The notes beneath the pieces were generated by a model. The model did not search any database. It was not told the DNA's origin and worked only from the letters and a program-made list of their open reading frames with translations. Below are positions 45,429 through 53,761 of a stretch of 64,000 nt of DNA, piece by piece. The translations under genes and the position numbers were made by a program. This DNA comes from Bacteroides mediterraneensis (GTDB taxonomy: Bacteria > Bacteroidota > Bacteroidia > Bacteroidales > Bacteroidaceae): NCBI RefSeq assembly GCF_016900355.1, contig NZ_JACJKA010000003.1:1-64000 (forward strand), given 5' to 3'. Within the stretch, counting starts at the first letter, position 1. Each line of letters opens with the position of its first letter.

Positions 45429-45550
45429 CAGAACTTAAAGCTGACACTTCCGTAGGGCAGAAAATTGCTGCGCCAATGCACGGAATAAAAGTTCAGGATG
45501 TCCTCTTCCGAAGGATTTCCCACCAGATTATAGACTCCCAGACGCATCGT
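45429..45550 (-). pseudogene. Truncated C-terminus of an outer-membrane beta-barrel protein
   Basis: About 40 minus-strand codons read TMRLGVYNLVGNPSEED, then a segment with FYSVHWRSNFLPYGSVSFKF and a stop. The pattern of alternating residues and the final aromatic SFKF is that of an outer-membrane barrel's last strands. There is no start codon and the frame ends just beyond the junction with the relaxase gene. The rest of the gene is not seen on the far side of the inserted block. Confidence 0.6.
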
Positions 45551-46478
45551 CAAAGGAAGCAACTTCAAGGGTGTTGTAAGCTACATTCTTGACAAGGAAA
45601 AGGACGCTAAAATCCTTGTATGTGACGGCTTGTTTGCCGAGAATAAGGAGACAATCGCGGGCAGTTTCGAGGCACAGGCAAGGATGAATCCGAAGGTGAC
45701 GAAACCTGTCGGACACATCGCATTGGCATTCTCCAAGAAGGACGAACACCGTTTGACAGACCGTGCAATGGCAGAAATAGCATTGGAATACCTGAAGAAT
45801 ATGGGGATAACCAACACACAAATCCTTATTGTGCGCCACTTCGACAAGGAGCATCCTCATGTGCATATCGCCTTCAACCGCATTGCTAATGACGGCAGGA
45901 CAATCAGCGACCGGAACGAGCGGATACGCAGCACACGCATCTGCAAGGAGCTGACGCAAAAGTACGGCCTGTACTTCGCTAATGGCAAGGAACAGGTGAA
46001 ACACCACCGCTTGAAAGAGCCGGACAAGACCAAGTATGAGATTTATTCCATCCTTAAATCCGAAGTTTCAAAGTGTGGGAACTGGAACATGCTCATTGTT
46101 AATCTGAAGAAACAAGGCGTGGATGTGCGGTTCAAGTACAAAGGTGGTTCGGATGAGGTGCAGGGTGTCGTATTCTCTAAGAACGGTTATCCGTTCAGCG
46201 GTTCCAAGATTGACAGGCGGTTCAGTTACTCCAAGATAGACGTAGTGTTGAACGCCAACCGCCACGAGGGACGGCAAAGGGTAATGAACAACCAAGCAGC
46301 AGAATATCCGACACCTTCAATACCACAGTTTGAACCAAGAGGTGATAACGACTTGTATAGTGGTTCCATCGGCCTGTTCATGTCTGCCAATGCAAACGCT
46401 CAGGTGGATGAGAACTATTTTGAGGAACAGCTAAAACGCAAGGACAAGAAAAAGAAACAACGTAAAATAAGATTCTAA
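45546..46478 (+). pseudogene. Mobilization relaxase (MobB/MOBP-like), 5'-truncated
   Basis: The open frame reads IVKGSNFKGVVSYILDKEK onward without an ATG. Bacteroides relaxases of this family usually begin with a few more residues (such as MIGK). The catalytic Tyr region (VVSYIL) and the three-His motif HFDKEHPHVHIAFNRI are intact. The C-terminal region GGSDEVQGVVFSKNGYPF is typical. Relaxases nick and pilot plasmid or transposon DNA during transfer. An in-frame TTG at 45630 could start translation but would lose the Tyr. The missing start suggests a broken end of a mobilizable element. Confidence 0.8.
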
Positions 46479-46480
46479 AA

Positions 46481-47125
46481 ATGGATAACAACGAAGTTTA
46501 TGCACTTTTCGAAGACATCAAAAATGGCTTGAAGGGTATCAATGACAGATTGGAGAACACTCCAAAAGTAAGTAACAGTCAATCAAGAGAACAAACTCCT
46601 GCAATGGATTTGGCTCCCATAAAGGACTTGTTCGACAGTTCCGCAAAGGAGCATCAACAGCAGACGAAAGCTATGCTGACCAAGTTCGGGTAGGCGGAGG
46701 TTAACGCATCGAACCGGATTCTGCACCTATTGCGCGATTTGAAAGAGATGTTTGCTCGAAATTCGGAAAAACGGACGGACGATCCGCAGGAACATATCCA
46801 CCGCCACTGCTTCGACATCCGGTCGAGCAAGGTATTTTCTCTTTTGGTCGGCATGGGCGTCGTGTGCAGCCTCTCCGTCTGGGGAAACATCGAACTCTGG
46901 AAGTCCAAACGCCAATATGCGGACGATGCTTTGAAGTTCCGTGTTATCCGTTCATGGGGAGGATGCAACGCAAAGACCATCCTTTGGCTAAACGATGTGT
47001 TCGACATCCGGCGTGACGAGGAAACCATTGAATGGCTGCGCCAAGAGGCTGACGGCTATGACAGGGACTTGAAAGCTGTATCCGACAGCCTGATGCAAGA
47101 TAAAATCAGGCAACAAGGGGAATAA
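46481..47125 (+). pseudogene. Mobilization accessory gene interrupted by one in-frame TAG
   Basis: A single reading frame of 215 codons starts at ATG 3 bp after the relaxase stop and is broken only by TAG at 46691-46693. The first part (70 residues) is a charged helical segment. The second part continues AEVNASNRILHLLRDLKEM, has a membrane helix (VFSLLVGMGVVCSLSVWGNI) and ends EAD-rich. The whole resembles membrane-anchored proteins that follow MobB in Bacteroidales elements. The stop looks like a point mutation; either half might still be made. Confidence 0.6.
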
Positions 47126-47148
47126 TTTGTAATTCTATTTGCATTTAC

Positions 47149-47171
47149 AATTTACGACAGAGGGATATTAA
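47149..47171 (+). terminator. Hairpin after the mobilization genes
   Basis: AGGGATA pairs with TATCCCT around a short AT loop, 25 bp past the mobilization frame. It separates it from the convergent aldo/keto reductase genes. Confidence 0.5.
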
Positions 47172-47214
47172 ATGTATCCCTTTGCCGTAAATATACAAAG
47201 ACCGTCACCTTTTA

Positions 47215-48081
47215 TCATTTATTCGGGTTAAAATTCTTATCGTAGTTAATAAGATATTTGGCCATTGCCGGGTCATTGAAGTCCACTTTCAATTTGCCTG
47301 TGTCCATCTTGCGTATGGTTTCCATATCTTCTTCTGATAACTTGAAATCATCAATGGCGAGATTGCTTGCCATACGTTCCTTATGAGTAGATTTCGGTAT
47401 GGCTACAATGCCTTCGTTGAGCAAAAACTTCAAGGCTACTTGCGCATTGGTCTTACCATATTTGTCTCCGATGGCTTTCAAGGTCTCGTTGGTAAAAATG
47501 CCGTCAGTTCCTTGTGCAAGCGGTCCCCATGCCATTAACTGCGTACCGTAATCCTTAATGAGTTCACGCATTTTTCGCTGTTGGGAGAAAACGTGAGTTT
47601 CCAGTTGCAGCACGGCTGGTTTCACCTCCATGTTTTCCACCAAATCCACAAAACGGGCATCGTAGAAATTACTCAAACCGATGGCACGAGCTTTGCCCTC
47701 TTTGTAGGCCTTTTCCAGTGCACGGTAAGTCCCGTAATAGTCTCCGAAAGGTTGGTGGATAAGCAAGAGGTCAACGTAATCTGTCTTCAATTTGTGGAGC
47801 GATTCGTCTATGCTTCGGGCTGCGTTTGCTTCGCCTGCATTGGAAATCCATACCTTGGTTGTAAGGAACAGCTCGTTCCGGGGTACGCCACATTTGCTGA
47901 TAGCTGCGCCCACACCTTCCTCGTTGTAATAAGCCTGTGCCGTGTCTATCAGGCGATAACCTACGCTGATGGCATCCAACACACAACGTTCGCACTCTTC
48001 CGGGCTGACGAGGAATACACCGTAGCCCAACATCGGCATCTCAACGCCGTTGTTCAGTTTAATCGTTTTCATATCAGTCAT
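47215..48081 (-). CDS. Aldo/keto reductase
   Basis: The 288-residue cytoplasmic NADPH-dependent reductase has the AKR barrel and catalytic tetrad: Asp in GYRLIDTAQAYYNEEGVG with its Tyr, Lys in ELFLTTKVWIS and His in LLLIHQPFGDYYG. GIVAIPKSTHKERM is the cofactor-binding end. It overlaps the next aldo/keto reductase gene by 8 bp. An ATG three codons in (MKTIKLNNG) is an equally good start. It reduces aldehydes or ketones; exact substrate unknown. Confidence 0.92.
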   Translation of the reverse strand: MTDMKTIKLNNGVEMPMLGYGVFLVSPEECERCVLDAISVGYRLIDTAQAYYNEEGVGAAISKCGVPRNELFLTTKVWISNAGEANAARSIDESLHKLKTDYVDLLLIHQPFGDYYGTYRALEKAYKEGKARAIGLSNFYDARFVDLVENMEVKPAVLQLETHVFSQQRKMRELIKDYGTQLMAWGPLAQGTDGIFTNETLKAIGDKYGKTNAQVALKFLLNEGIVAIPKSTHKERMASNLAIDDFKLSEEDMETIRKMDTGKLKVDFNDPAMAKYLINYDKNFNPNK

Positions 48082-48922
48082 GTATTTTATAAGTTCCGAA
48101 TCCTCTTACGGTAGGTAAGTCCATGTCGTCATAAATGGGGCTTTTGCCCGTGTCCAGTCCGGAGATGGCTTTCATATCCTCATCCGTAAGCGTGAAATCA
48201 AAGATATTCAAGTTTTCTATCATCCGTTCCTTGCGAACACTTTTCGGGATGATGATGATGCCGCGCTGGTTCAGCCAACGCAGGATGACATTGCCCACTG
48301 TCTTGTCGTGATGCTTCGCAATGGTTTGCAGCACGGGGTTGTGGAAGATGTCGTTTTTCCCTTCGGCAAACGGTGCCCATGCCTCGTGTACGATACCTTC
48401 CTGGCGCAGGAAAGCATTGGCTTCTTTCTGCTGAAAGAACGGATGGGTCTCTAATTGGTTGACGGCAGGTTTCACCTCGTTGTGCAGGAAGAGGTCTTGT
48501 ACCCGCTCGCTCCAAAAACTGGTGATGCCGATGGCACGGATGCGCCCCTCCTTGTACAATCTTTCGCAAGCCCGCCAAGCCGCATAGTAATTGCCGTAAG
48601 GCTTGTGCAGCAGGTAGAGGTCCAAGTAATCCAGCCCCAAAAGTTTCATCGACTTGTCGAAAGCACGCAGGGTGTCATCGTACTCATAGTCCTGCACCCA
48701 CAGTTTGGTGGTGATGAACAAGTCCTCGCGTTTCAATCCACTGCGGCGGATGGCATTGCCCACTTGCTCCTCGTTGAAATAAGAGGCAGCCGTGTCTATC
48801 ATCCGGTAGCCGACTTCCAACGCATCGCTAACCACTTTTTCAGTCTCGTTTACCGGAATCTGGAATACGCCGAAGCCGATGGCCGGCATCGTCACTCCGT
48901 TGTTCAATTTTACTTCTTTCAT
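48074..48922 (-). CDS. Aldo/keto reductase
   Basis: The 282-residue AKR has GYRMIDTAASYFNEEQVGN (Asp and Tyr), DLFITTKLWVQDY (Lys) and DLYLLHKPYGNYY (His). The cofactor segment is GIIIIPKSVRKERM. It is a close relative of the downstream AKR, so the pair probably arose by duplication. A promoter box TAATTTTG lies at 48969-48976. Such 2,5-diketogluconate-reductase-like enzymes act on small carbonyl compounds. Confidence 0.92.
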   Translation of the reverse strand: MKEVKLNNGVTMPAIGFGVFQIPVNETEKVVSDALEVGYRMIDTAASYFNEEQVGNAIRRSGLKREDLFITTKLWVQDYEYDDTLRAFDKSMKLLGLDYLDLYLLHKPYGNYYAAWRACERLYKEGRIRAIGITSFWSERVQDLFLHNEVKPAVNQLETHPFFQQKEANAFLRQEGIVHEAWAPFAEGKNDIFHNPVLQTIAKHHDKTVGNVILRWLNQRGIIIIPKSVRKERMIENLNIFDFTLTDEDMKAISGLDTGKSPIYDDMDLPTVRGFGTYKIHD

Positions 48923-48968
48923 TTCTATTCGTATTTTAATATTCTTTTTCCTGTTTTTAATGACGATA

Positions 48969-48976
48969 CAAAATTA
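48969..48976 (-). promoter_or_regulatory. -7 promoter box for the two-AKR unit
   Basis: TAATTTTG on the minus strand matches TAnnTTTG, about 47 bp upstream of the ATG. Confidence 0.5.
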
Positions 48977-49045
48977 AGATAATCAATTGACAATGCAGTT
49001 ATACAAAAAGACGGGTTATTTATACCTTTTTTCGGTTATTTACCT

Positions 49046-50467
49046 TTAGCGATGTTTTGAGCCGCCTGCTTTTAGTGTATACAGATAGCGCATAGACGGG
49101 AAAGCCGAAATTCCCAAGGCCAGTATGATACAAACGAGAGCCACGGCCATGCCTATATGACAACGCATTCCTGCATCTACGACACCATTGCTTGCCGCTG
49201 TCATCAACGAAAGTCCCAATGCACCTCCTATCTGATGAGAGGCATTGACCAATCCGGATGCCGCACCGGAATCACGCTTGTCAACATCTTCTATCCCCAA
49301 ATTGGTCAGCGGACTCATAGCCAACCCTTGCCCGATACCAATAAACAGTATAGGAAAAGCTATCCCGTATAGATATGATTTTCCAACAGTCAAGGACAAG
49401 AGCAAAAAGAAGCCTAAAAGAACAAGAGACAAACCGACATACAAGATTTTCTTATTGCCATATTTATGCACTAATTTGGGGACTTCCACCGCACCTAAAA
49501 ATGTGGTGATAGTCATTGGTAGGAACGCCAGTCCGGTCAATAAGGGGGTAAAGTGGAATGCATCCTGCATGAATTCGGATATGAAGAAATTATACCCCAT
49601 CAAGGCGGCGATGAGCAACGCCCTTGCCACGTATGCGTTCCTTCTTGTACGGCTGTGGAACAAGGACAAAGGCATGATGGGCATAGGGGCTTTTTGTTCG
49701 GCATGTACCAACAGGGTAAGAAGTACAATGCCCGACACGAGCCATAAAGCTACAGCTGATGCTCCGTCTATGGCATAGATTACGCAAAACACGCCAGCCA
49801 CCGACAGTAGTGTGCCGATTATGTCGAAACGATGCTTTGTCAAGTCGGCATTGAGCAGATATTTCACGGAAAGGAAAAGCATGACGCCGACTATCGGCAC
49901 ATTTATCAGGAATCCGTCCCTCCACGTAAGATACGTTGTAACCGCACCTCCAATAATAAGCCCGAAACACAGACCTATTCCCGATATAGAACCGTACCAA
50001 GCTACGGCTTTCGTCCGTTTTTCCCCTTCAAAGTAGTCCATTATCAATGCCAATGCCGCAGGTGCCATGACTGCCGCCCCGACACCTTGTACAAACCGTG
50101 CGGCAATCATGATTCCTGCCGAAGGAGCCACCCCTGCACCCAGTGACCCGAAGCCAAACAGCATCAATGAAAGATTGAACATCCGTTTCCGTCCGAGCGT
50201 ATCACCCAACCGTCCTCCCAGCAGCATGAATCCGCCAAATACTAGCACATAGGCGTTTTGCACCCATGACAAGGATACACTTGACAACTGCAAGTCCTCC
50301 GCAATTCTCTTCAACCCGGTGATGACAATAGAGCCATCTATTGCTGTGATAAAGTAACTGGATAAGACAAGAAACAGGGCAATGCTTTTCACTGTCCGTT
50401 CATTGCATTTCCTGTTTTCCTTGATACATTCAAACATAAAACAACATTCTGTCTTATTGGTTGGCAA
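49046..50467 (-). CDS. MFS efflux transporter (DHA2/14-helix type)
   Basis: The 473-residue membrane protein has about 14 hydrophobic helices. MFS motif A is seen as GGRLGDTLGRKRMFN and the antiporter motif region as ARFVQGVGAAVMAPAAL. It resembles drug or small-molecule exporters of the EmrB/QacA branch. The start overlaps the cyclophilin-like gene by 14 bp; an internal ATG at 50437 (MFECIKENRK) is possible. It may export toxic carbonyls or drugs handled by the AKRs, an inference from gene order. Confidence 0.9.
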   Translation of the reverse strand: MPTNKTECCFMFECIKENRKCNERTVKSIALFLVLSSYFITAIDGSIVITGLKRIAEDLQLSSVSLSWVQNAYVLVFGGFMLLGGRLGDTLGRKRMFNLSLMLFGFGSLGAGVAPSAGIMIAARFVQGVGAAVMAPAALALIMDYFEGEKRTKAVAWYGSISGIGLCFGLIIGGAVTTYLTWRDGFLINVPIVGVMLFLSVKYLLNADLTKHRFDIIGTLLSVAGVFCVIYAIDGASAVALWLVSGIVLLTLLVHAEQKAPMPIMPLSLFHSRTRRNAYVARALLIAALMGYNFFISEFMQDAFHFTPLLTGLAFLPMTITTFLGAVEVPKLVHKYGNKKILYVGLSLVLLGFFLLLSLTVGKSYLYGIAFPILFIGIGQGLAMSPLTNLGIEDVDKRDSGAASGLVNASHQIGGALGLSLMTAASNGVVDAGMRCHIGMAVALVCIILALGISAFPSMRYLYTLKAGGSKHR

Positions 50468-51029
50468 GCTCTATCCGGACGCTGAAGCTGCCATGCAGTT
50501 TTTCAATTTCAGACAGCCGACAATCCACTTTCCCTAAATTAACTTGTTCTCCGTATGCCTCAGACTCCTCTTCATGCCCGATGAGGATGGTAAACCAATT
50601 CCCGTCCGGCACAAAGTTGATGTCTCCGTTCAGCCAGCCATACCGTTTTTCGTCCTCTTTGTAAGGAAGTGCCGGATGCATGGTGCCACAGAGGTCGAAC
50701 TCATATCGGCTTACATTCACGTGCAGAGGTAATTTGCTTAACAATGCTTTTGCTGCACTCGTATTTCCTATCGTGGCAGGGATGGCGGTTTCTCCAAAAT
50801 GGAGAGTTACTTTGGTTCCTGTTTCTATAACCCGTGTGGCAAGGTCTTTGTCGCTTTTCTGCATATTGGCATCATCCGATGCCTTTTTCCTTTCTTGTCT
50901 CATGCTTTTTTCAATTTTAATGTTTTCATTTGAACTGGCTTTCAATGATTGGCTCTGCATGGAACTGACCAACAAAAGGATGACAGTCAATGCGGATGCT
51001 GCCATTGACAGCCTGATAAGTCTTTTCAT
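50454..51029 (-). CDS. Cyclophilin-like fold protein
   Basis: The 191-residue protein has an N-terminal hydrophobic signal or anchor (RLSMAASALTVILLLVSSM) and a basic, charged spacer. The C-terminal cyclophilin-like domain (about 70-188) contains ETAIPATIGNTSAAKALLSK, the typical SRYEFDLCG and GWLNGDINFVPDGNWFTILIG. These domains look like peptidyl-prolyl isomerases but usually lack their active site. The gene overlaps its upstream AKR by 4 bp (ATGA), a common pairing in Bacteroides. Confidence 0.85.
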   Translation of the reverse strand: MKRLIRLSMAASALTVILLLVSSMQSQSLKASSNENIKIEKSMRQERKKASDDANMQKSDKDLATRVIETGTKVTLHFGETAIPATIGNTSAAKALLSKLPLHVNVSRYEFDLCGTMHPALPYKEDEKRYGWLNGDINFVPDGNWFTILIGHEEESEAYGEQVNLGKVDCRLSEIEKLHGSFSVRIELANQ

Positions 51030-52069
51030 TGTTTGTTTTCTTTATTCTGTCCTTTCTTTTCGTCTTCCCAATTTTTCCCGAAGTCCACCTGTTCCGTTTC
51101 CACATGACCACGATGTCCATATACCGTGCAGGCATTCAAGGCGGTTTCCAACTTACGGAATTCGTCATCGGTCAGTTCCACATTGGCCGCTCCGAGGTTT
51201 TCCAAGATACGTTCTTGGTTCTTCGACCCGGGGATGGGCACCACGTTGGGATATTTGTGGAGCATCCATGCTAAAGAGATTTGCGCATTGGTGGCATGTT
51301 TCTTTTCCGAGAACTCAGCCAAGATGTCCAGTATGGGTTGGTTGGCTATGATGTTTTCCTTGCTCAGTTGCGGTACGAATTTGCGCACATCGTCCACTTT
51401 CTCGAACTCGGTGTCCGCCTTGATTTTGCCTGAAAGGAATCCGCTGGCTATCGGCGAGAACGGGACAACCGCTATGTCATGCTCCAGACAATAGGGGAAA
51501 ATGTCTTTCTCGCAATCACGTTCTACCATCGAATAAAGGTTCTGCACGGCGGCGACAGGAGTAATGGCGTGTGCCCTGGCTAAAGTGTCCGCTCCCACTT
51601 GCGACATTCCCCATTCACGTATCAAGCCTTCCTGAATGAGCTTCTCCATGACTGCGGCCACTTCCTCGAAAGGTACATCCTGATTGACACGATGGAGGTA
51701 ATACAAATCCACGTAATCCGTGTCTAAGTTTTTCAAGGATGCTTCCAAGTGACGACGCGTTGCTTCGTAGATACTTGTGCCGTCCGCCAGTTCATCGGGA
51801 TGAAGGAAGAATTTGGTTGCCAATACAATGTCTTTGCGGAAATCTTTGACCGCCTTGCCCACCAGTTGCTCATTATGTCCTGGATAGAACACCACATCAC
51901 CATATACTTCCGCTGTATCAAAGAACGTACAGCCAAAATCATACGCCTTGCGGATGGCTTCAATACTATACGCTTCTTCGGGCACTTTCCCATACCCGTG
52001 TGAGAATCCCATACACCCCATGCCTATTTCAGACACTTCCAAACTTCCGATTTTTCTTTTCTTCATCAT
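51026..52069 (-). CDS. Aldo/keto reductase (AKR11-like)
   Basis: The 347-residue AKR begins KRKIGSLEVSEIGMGCMGFSHG and has FFDTAEVYGD (Asp and Tyr), VLATKFFLHPDE (Lys) and DLYYLHRVNQDVP (His). VVPIPGSKNQERILENL binds the cofactor. It resembles YhdN/general-stress reductases. It is the first gene of the run AKR, cyclophilin-like, MFS, with a promoter box at 52095-52102. The divergent AraC regulator lies 162 bp away and is the likely controller. Confidence 0.93.
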   Translation of the reverse strand: MMKKRKIGSLEVSEIGMGCMGFSHGYGKVPEEAYSIEAIRKAYDFGCTFFDTAEVYGDVVFYPGHNEQLVGKAVKDFRKDIVLATKFFLHPDELADGTSIYEATRRHLEASLKNLDTDYVDLYYLHRVNQDVPFEEVAAVMEKLIQEGLIREWGMSQVGADTLARAHAITPVAAVQNLYSMVERDCEKDIFPYCLEHDIAVVPFSPIASGFLSGKIKADTEFEKVDDVRKFVPQLSKENIIANQPILDILAEFSEKKHATNAQISLAWMLHKYPNVVPIPGSKNQERILENLGAANVELTDDEFRKLETALNACTVYGHRGHVETEQVDFGKNWEDEKKGQNKENKQ

Positions 52070-52094
52070 ATTACGCTATTTTTAATTTACGATG

Positions 52095-52102
52095 CAAAGT
52101 TA
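52095..52102 (-). promoter_or_regulatory. -7 promoter box for the AKR-cyclophilin-MFS unit
   Basis: TAACTTTG on the minus strand matches TAnnTTTG, about 26 bp upstream of the AKR ATG. Confidence 0.6.
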
Positions 52103-52202
52103 CTGGACATTACCTAAAACTCTTATAAACAGATGTCGGCTTGTATTATACTTTTTTCTGTTTTTTAGGACATACTCCTTAATCACTCTTCTGATTATTC
52201 AT

Positions 52203-52210
52203 TATTTTTG
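52203..52210 (+). promoter_or_regulatory. -7 promoter box for the AraC regulator
   Basis: TATTTTTG matches TAnnTTTG, 22 bp upstream of the regulator ATG. The 92 bp between this box and the divergent one is the probable operator region. Confidence 0.6.
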
Positions 52211-52231
52211 TACCCAAAAATATGAGAATGT

Positions 52232-53053
52232 ATGATAGCACAAGAGATTCTTTTTGCGGATGATTTCAGCTTTATGGCCTCCAAAGAGATAGACCGTTAT
52301 GTCACCCATGCGCTTTGTCATGAGGGAGAAGCCTCCTTCCACTTGGCAGGACAACCGTTTAGGATGAGAAAGGGCGATTGTATCGTGATTACTCATGGAG
52401 AATTGGTTACAGATATGTCTGTTTCTGATGATTTCCGCGTGACGGTGCTTTACCTTTTAGGCGAATATGCCTTAAAGAACATGCCTAAGAATGATTATGA
52501 TGTGATAGGAAAACTGACCCTGCTCCGCAATCCCGTGCTTCCGCTCACTGAGCATGAACGGGAGGTATTCATGGAAGATGTCAATCTGATAAAGCGTAGA
52601 TACACGGGAACAGACCATCATTTCCACGATGAATTGGTAGGTTGTCTCACGATGGCTTTCTGTCTGGATATTTATGATTTCCATGCCCGAATCTACGAAA
52701 ATCCACAGATTAGCAAACAGGGGGCAGCCATTCTGACACGATTTATCGACATGTTAAAATCCGGTGAATATGTACGGCATCGTGAAGTGTCCTACTACGC
52801 ATCACAGCTCTTCATCACCCCAAAATACCTGTCTGAAATATGCAAGAAAACCAGCGGATTCAGTGCGAACTTCTGGATAAGCCGATTCACCATTACTGGA
52901 ATTACCCGTCTGCTTGCCGAGAAAGATTTAACATTGAAAACCATTTCGGATAATTTCAACTTTTCTTCCTTGCCTTATTTTTGCAGATATGTGCAGAACC
53001 TGTTGGGAGTCACGCCCTCTGAATACAGAGAAGGTCTGACATCACATGGATAA
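52232..53053 (+). CDS. AraC-family transcriptional regulator
   Basis: The 273-residue regulator has an N-terminal cupin-like sensor domain (about 10-150: EASFHLAGQPFRMRKGDCI). A C-terminal AraC DNA-binding domain has two helix-turn-helices (ASQLFITPKYLSEICKKTSG and LKTISDNFNFSSLPYFCRYV) and ends VTPSEYREG. It is divergent from the AKR, cyclophilin and MFS genes. This is the usual layout for an activator of neighbouring reductase genes. Confidence 0.9.
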   Translation: MIAQEILFADDFSFMASKEIDRYVTHALCHEGEASFHLAGQPFRMRKGDCIVITHGELVTDMSVSDDFRVTVLYLLGEYALKNMPKNDYDVIGKLTLLRNPVLPLTEHEREVFMEDVNLIKRRYTGTDHHFHDELVGCLTMAFCLDIYDFHARIYENPQISKQGAAILTRFIDMLKSGEYVRHREVSYYASQLFITPKYLSEICKKTSGFSANFWISRFTITGITRLLAEKDLTLKTISDNFNFSSLPYFCRYVQNLLGVTPSEYREGLTSHG

Positions 53054-53761
53054 TGTTTGGCGACATAATTTGTTATGCGAATTCCACAACTATATAAATT
53101 CCTTGTTTGTCTAAAAAGGAAAGCAGTATGCAGTATAACAACAAATTAACAGATTAACTTTATAAGATTTTGTAGATTACAAAAAAATGATTAGCTTTGC
53201 ATTATGCTAATCACCCCACTTCAAAGCGATGAAGAATACAGAAGTTAGCACGTTACAAATCCATTACCTATTTTTAAAATAGCATCTCACAATTAACTGA
53301 TAGATAATGATTCGCATTTAGGAAGAATAGTTGTTGCCAACTCGTTACCTCGTTTTTTGATGATTCGCATAAACTTTTTATTCTTAGCGGATTATGTGAT
53401 TCTTCCAAAAATATTACATAAATTTAATTTTCATAAGTTCCAGTTTTTAATCATTAAATAATATGCAATTCTTATTCAAATCCTATCCTTGAAAAGTCTT
53501 GCGTTTAGTTTTTCTGTTGTTCCACTTAGCTAAGTTATTTCATCTTCATAACGCAGCCTGGAAAGAAAACCCCTATCCGGAAAAGAAAAAAAATTCCTTT
53601 TTCCGGAGCAAAAGTGTCGAACACAATCCTAACCCACTCAATATCAGGTATAAATAAATTTTCCAGAAAGTGTTGTTTTTTCTTTTATCCCCCCTCAAAA
53701 AGTGAAAAACAAGAAATAATTATTACTTTTGTCTCAAAAGGACAGAGACAGAAAAGAAATT
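53054..53761. other. Long AT-rich intergenic stretch
   Basis: No gene is seen in about 700 bp. It holds a hairpin at 53576-53607 (TCCGGAAAA with TTTTCCGGA) that could terminate transcription in either direction, and the promoter of the TPR gene. If the 45.5-53.1 kb block is an acquired insert, its right boundary should lie here. No direct repeat or recognisable end was found. Confidence 0.5.
53724..53731 (+). promoter_or_regulatory. -7 promoter box for the TPR gene
   Basis: TACTTTTG matches TAnnTTTG, 31 bp upstream of the ATG at 53762. It excludes an in-frame TTG start at 53729. Confidence 0.6.

Noticed and set aside
46691-46693. TAG recoded as an amino acid, as in some gut phages
   Set aside because: All surrounding genes use standard stops and no suppressor tRNA is in the window; a point mutation in a decaying mobile gene is simpler.
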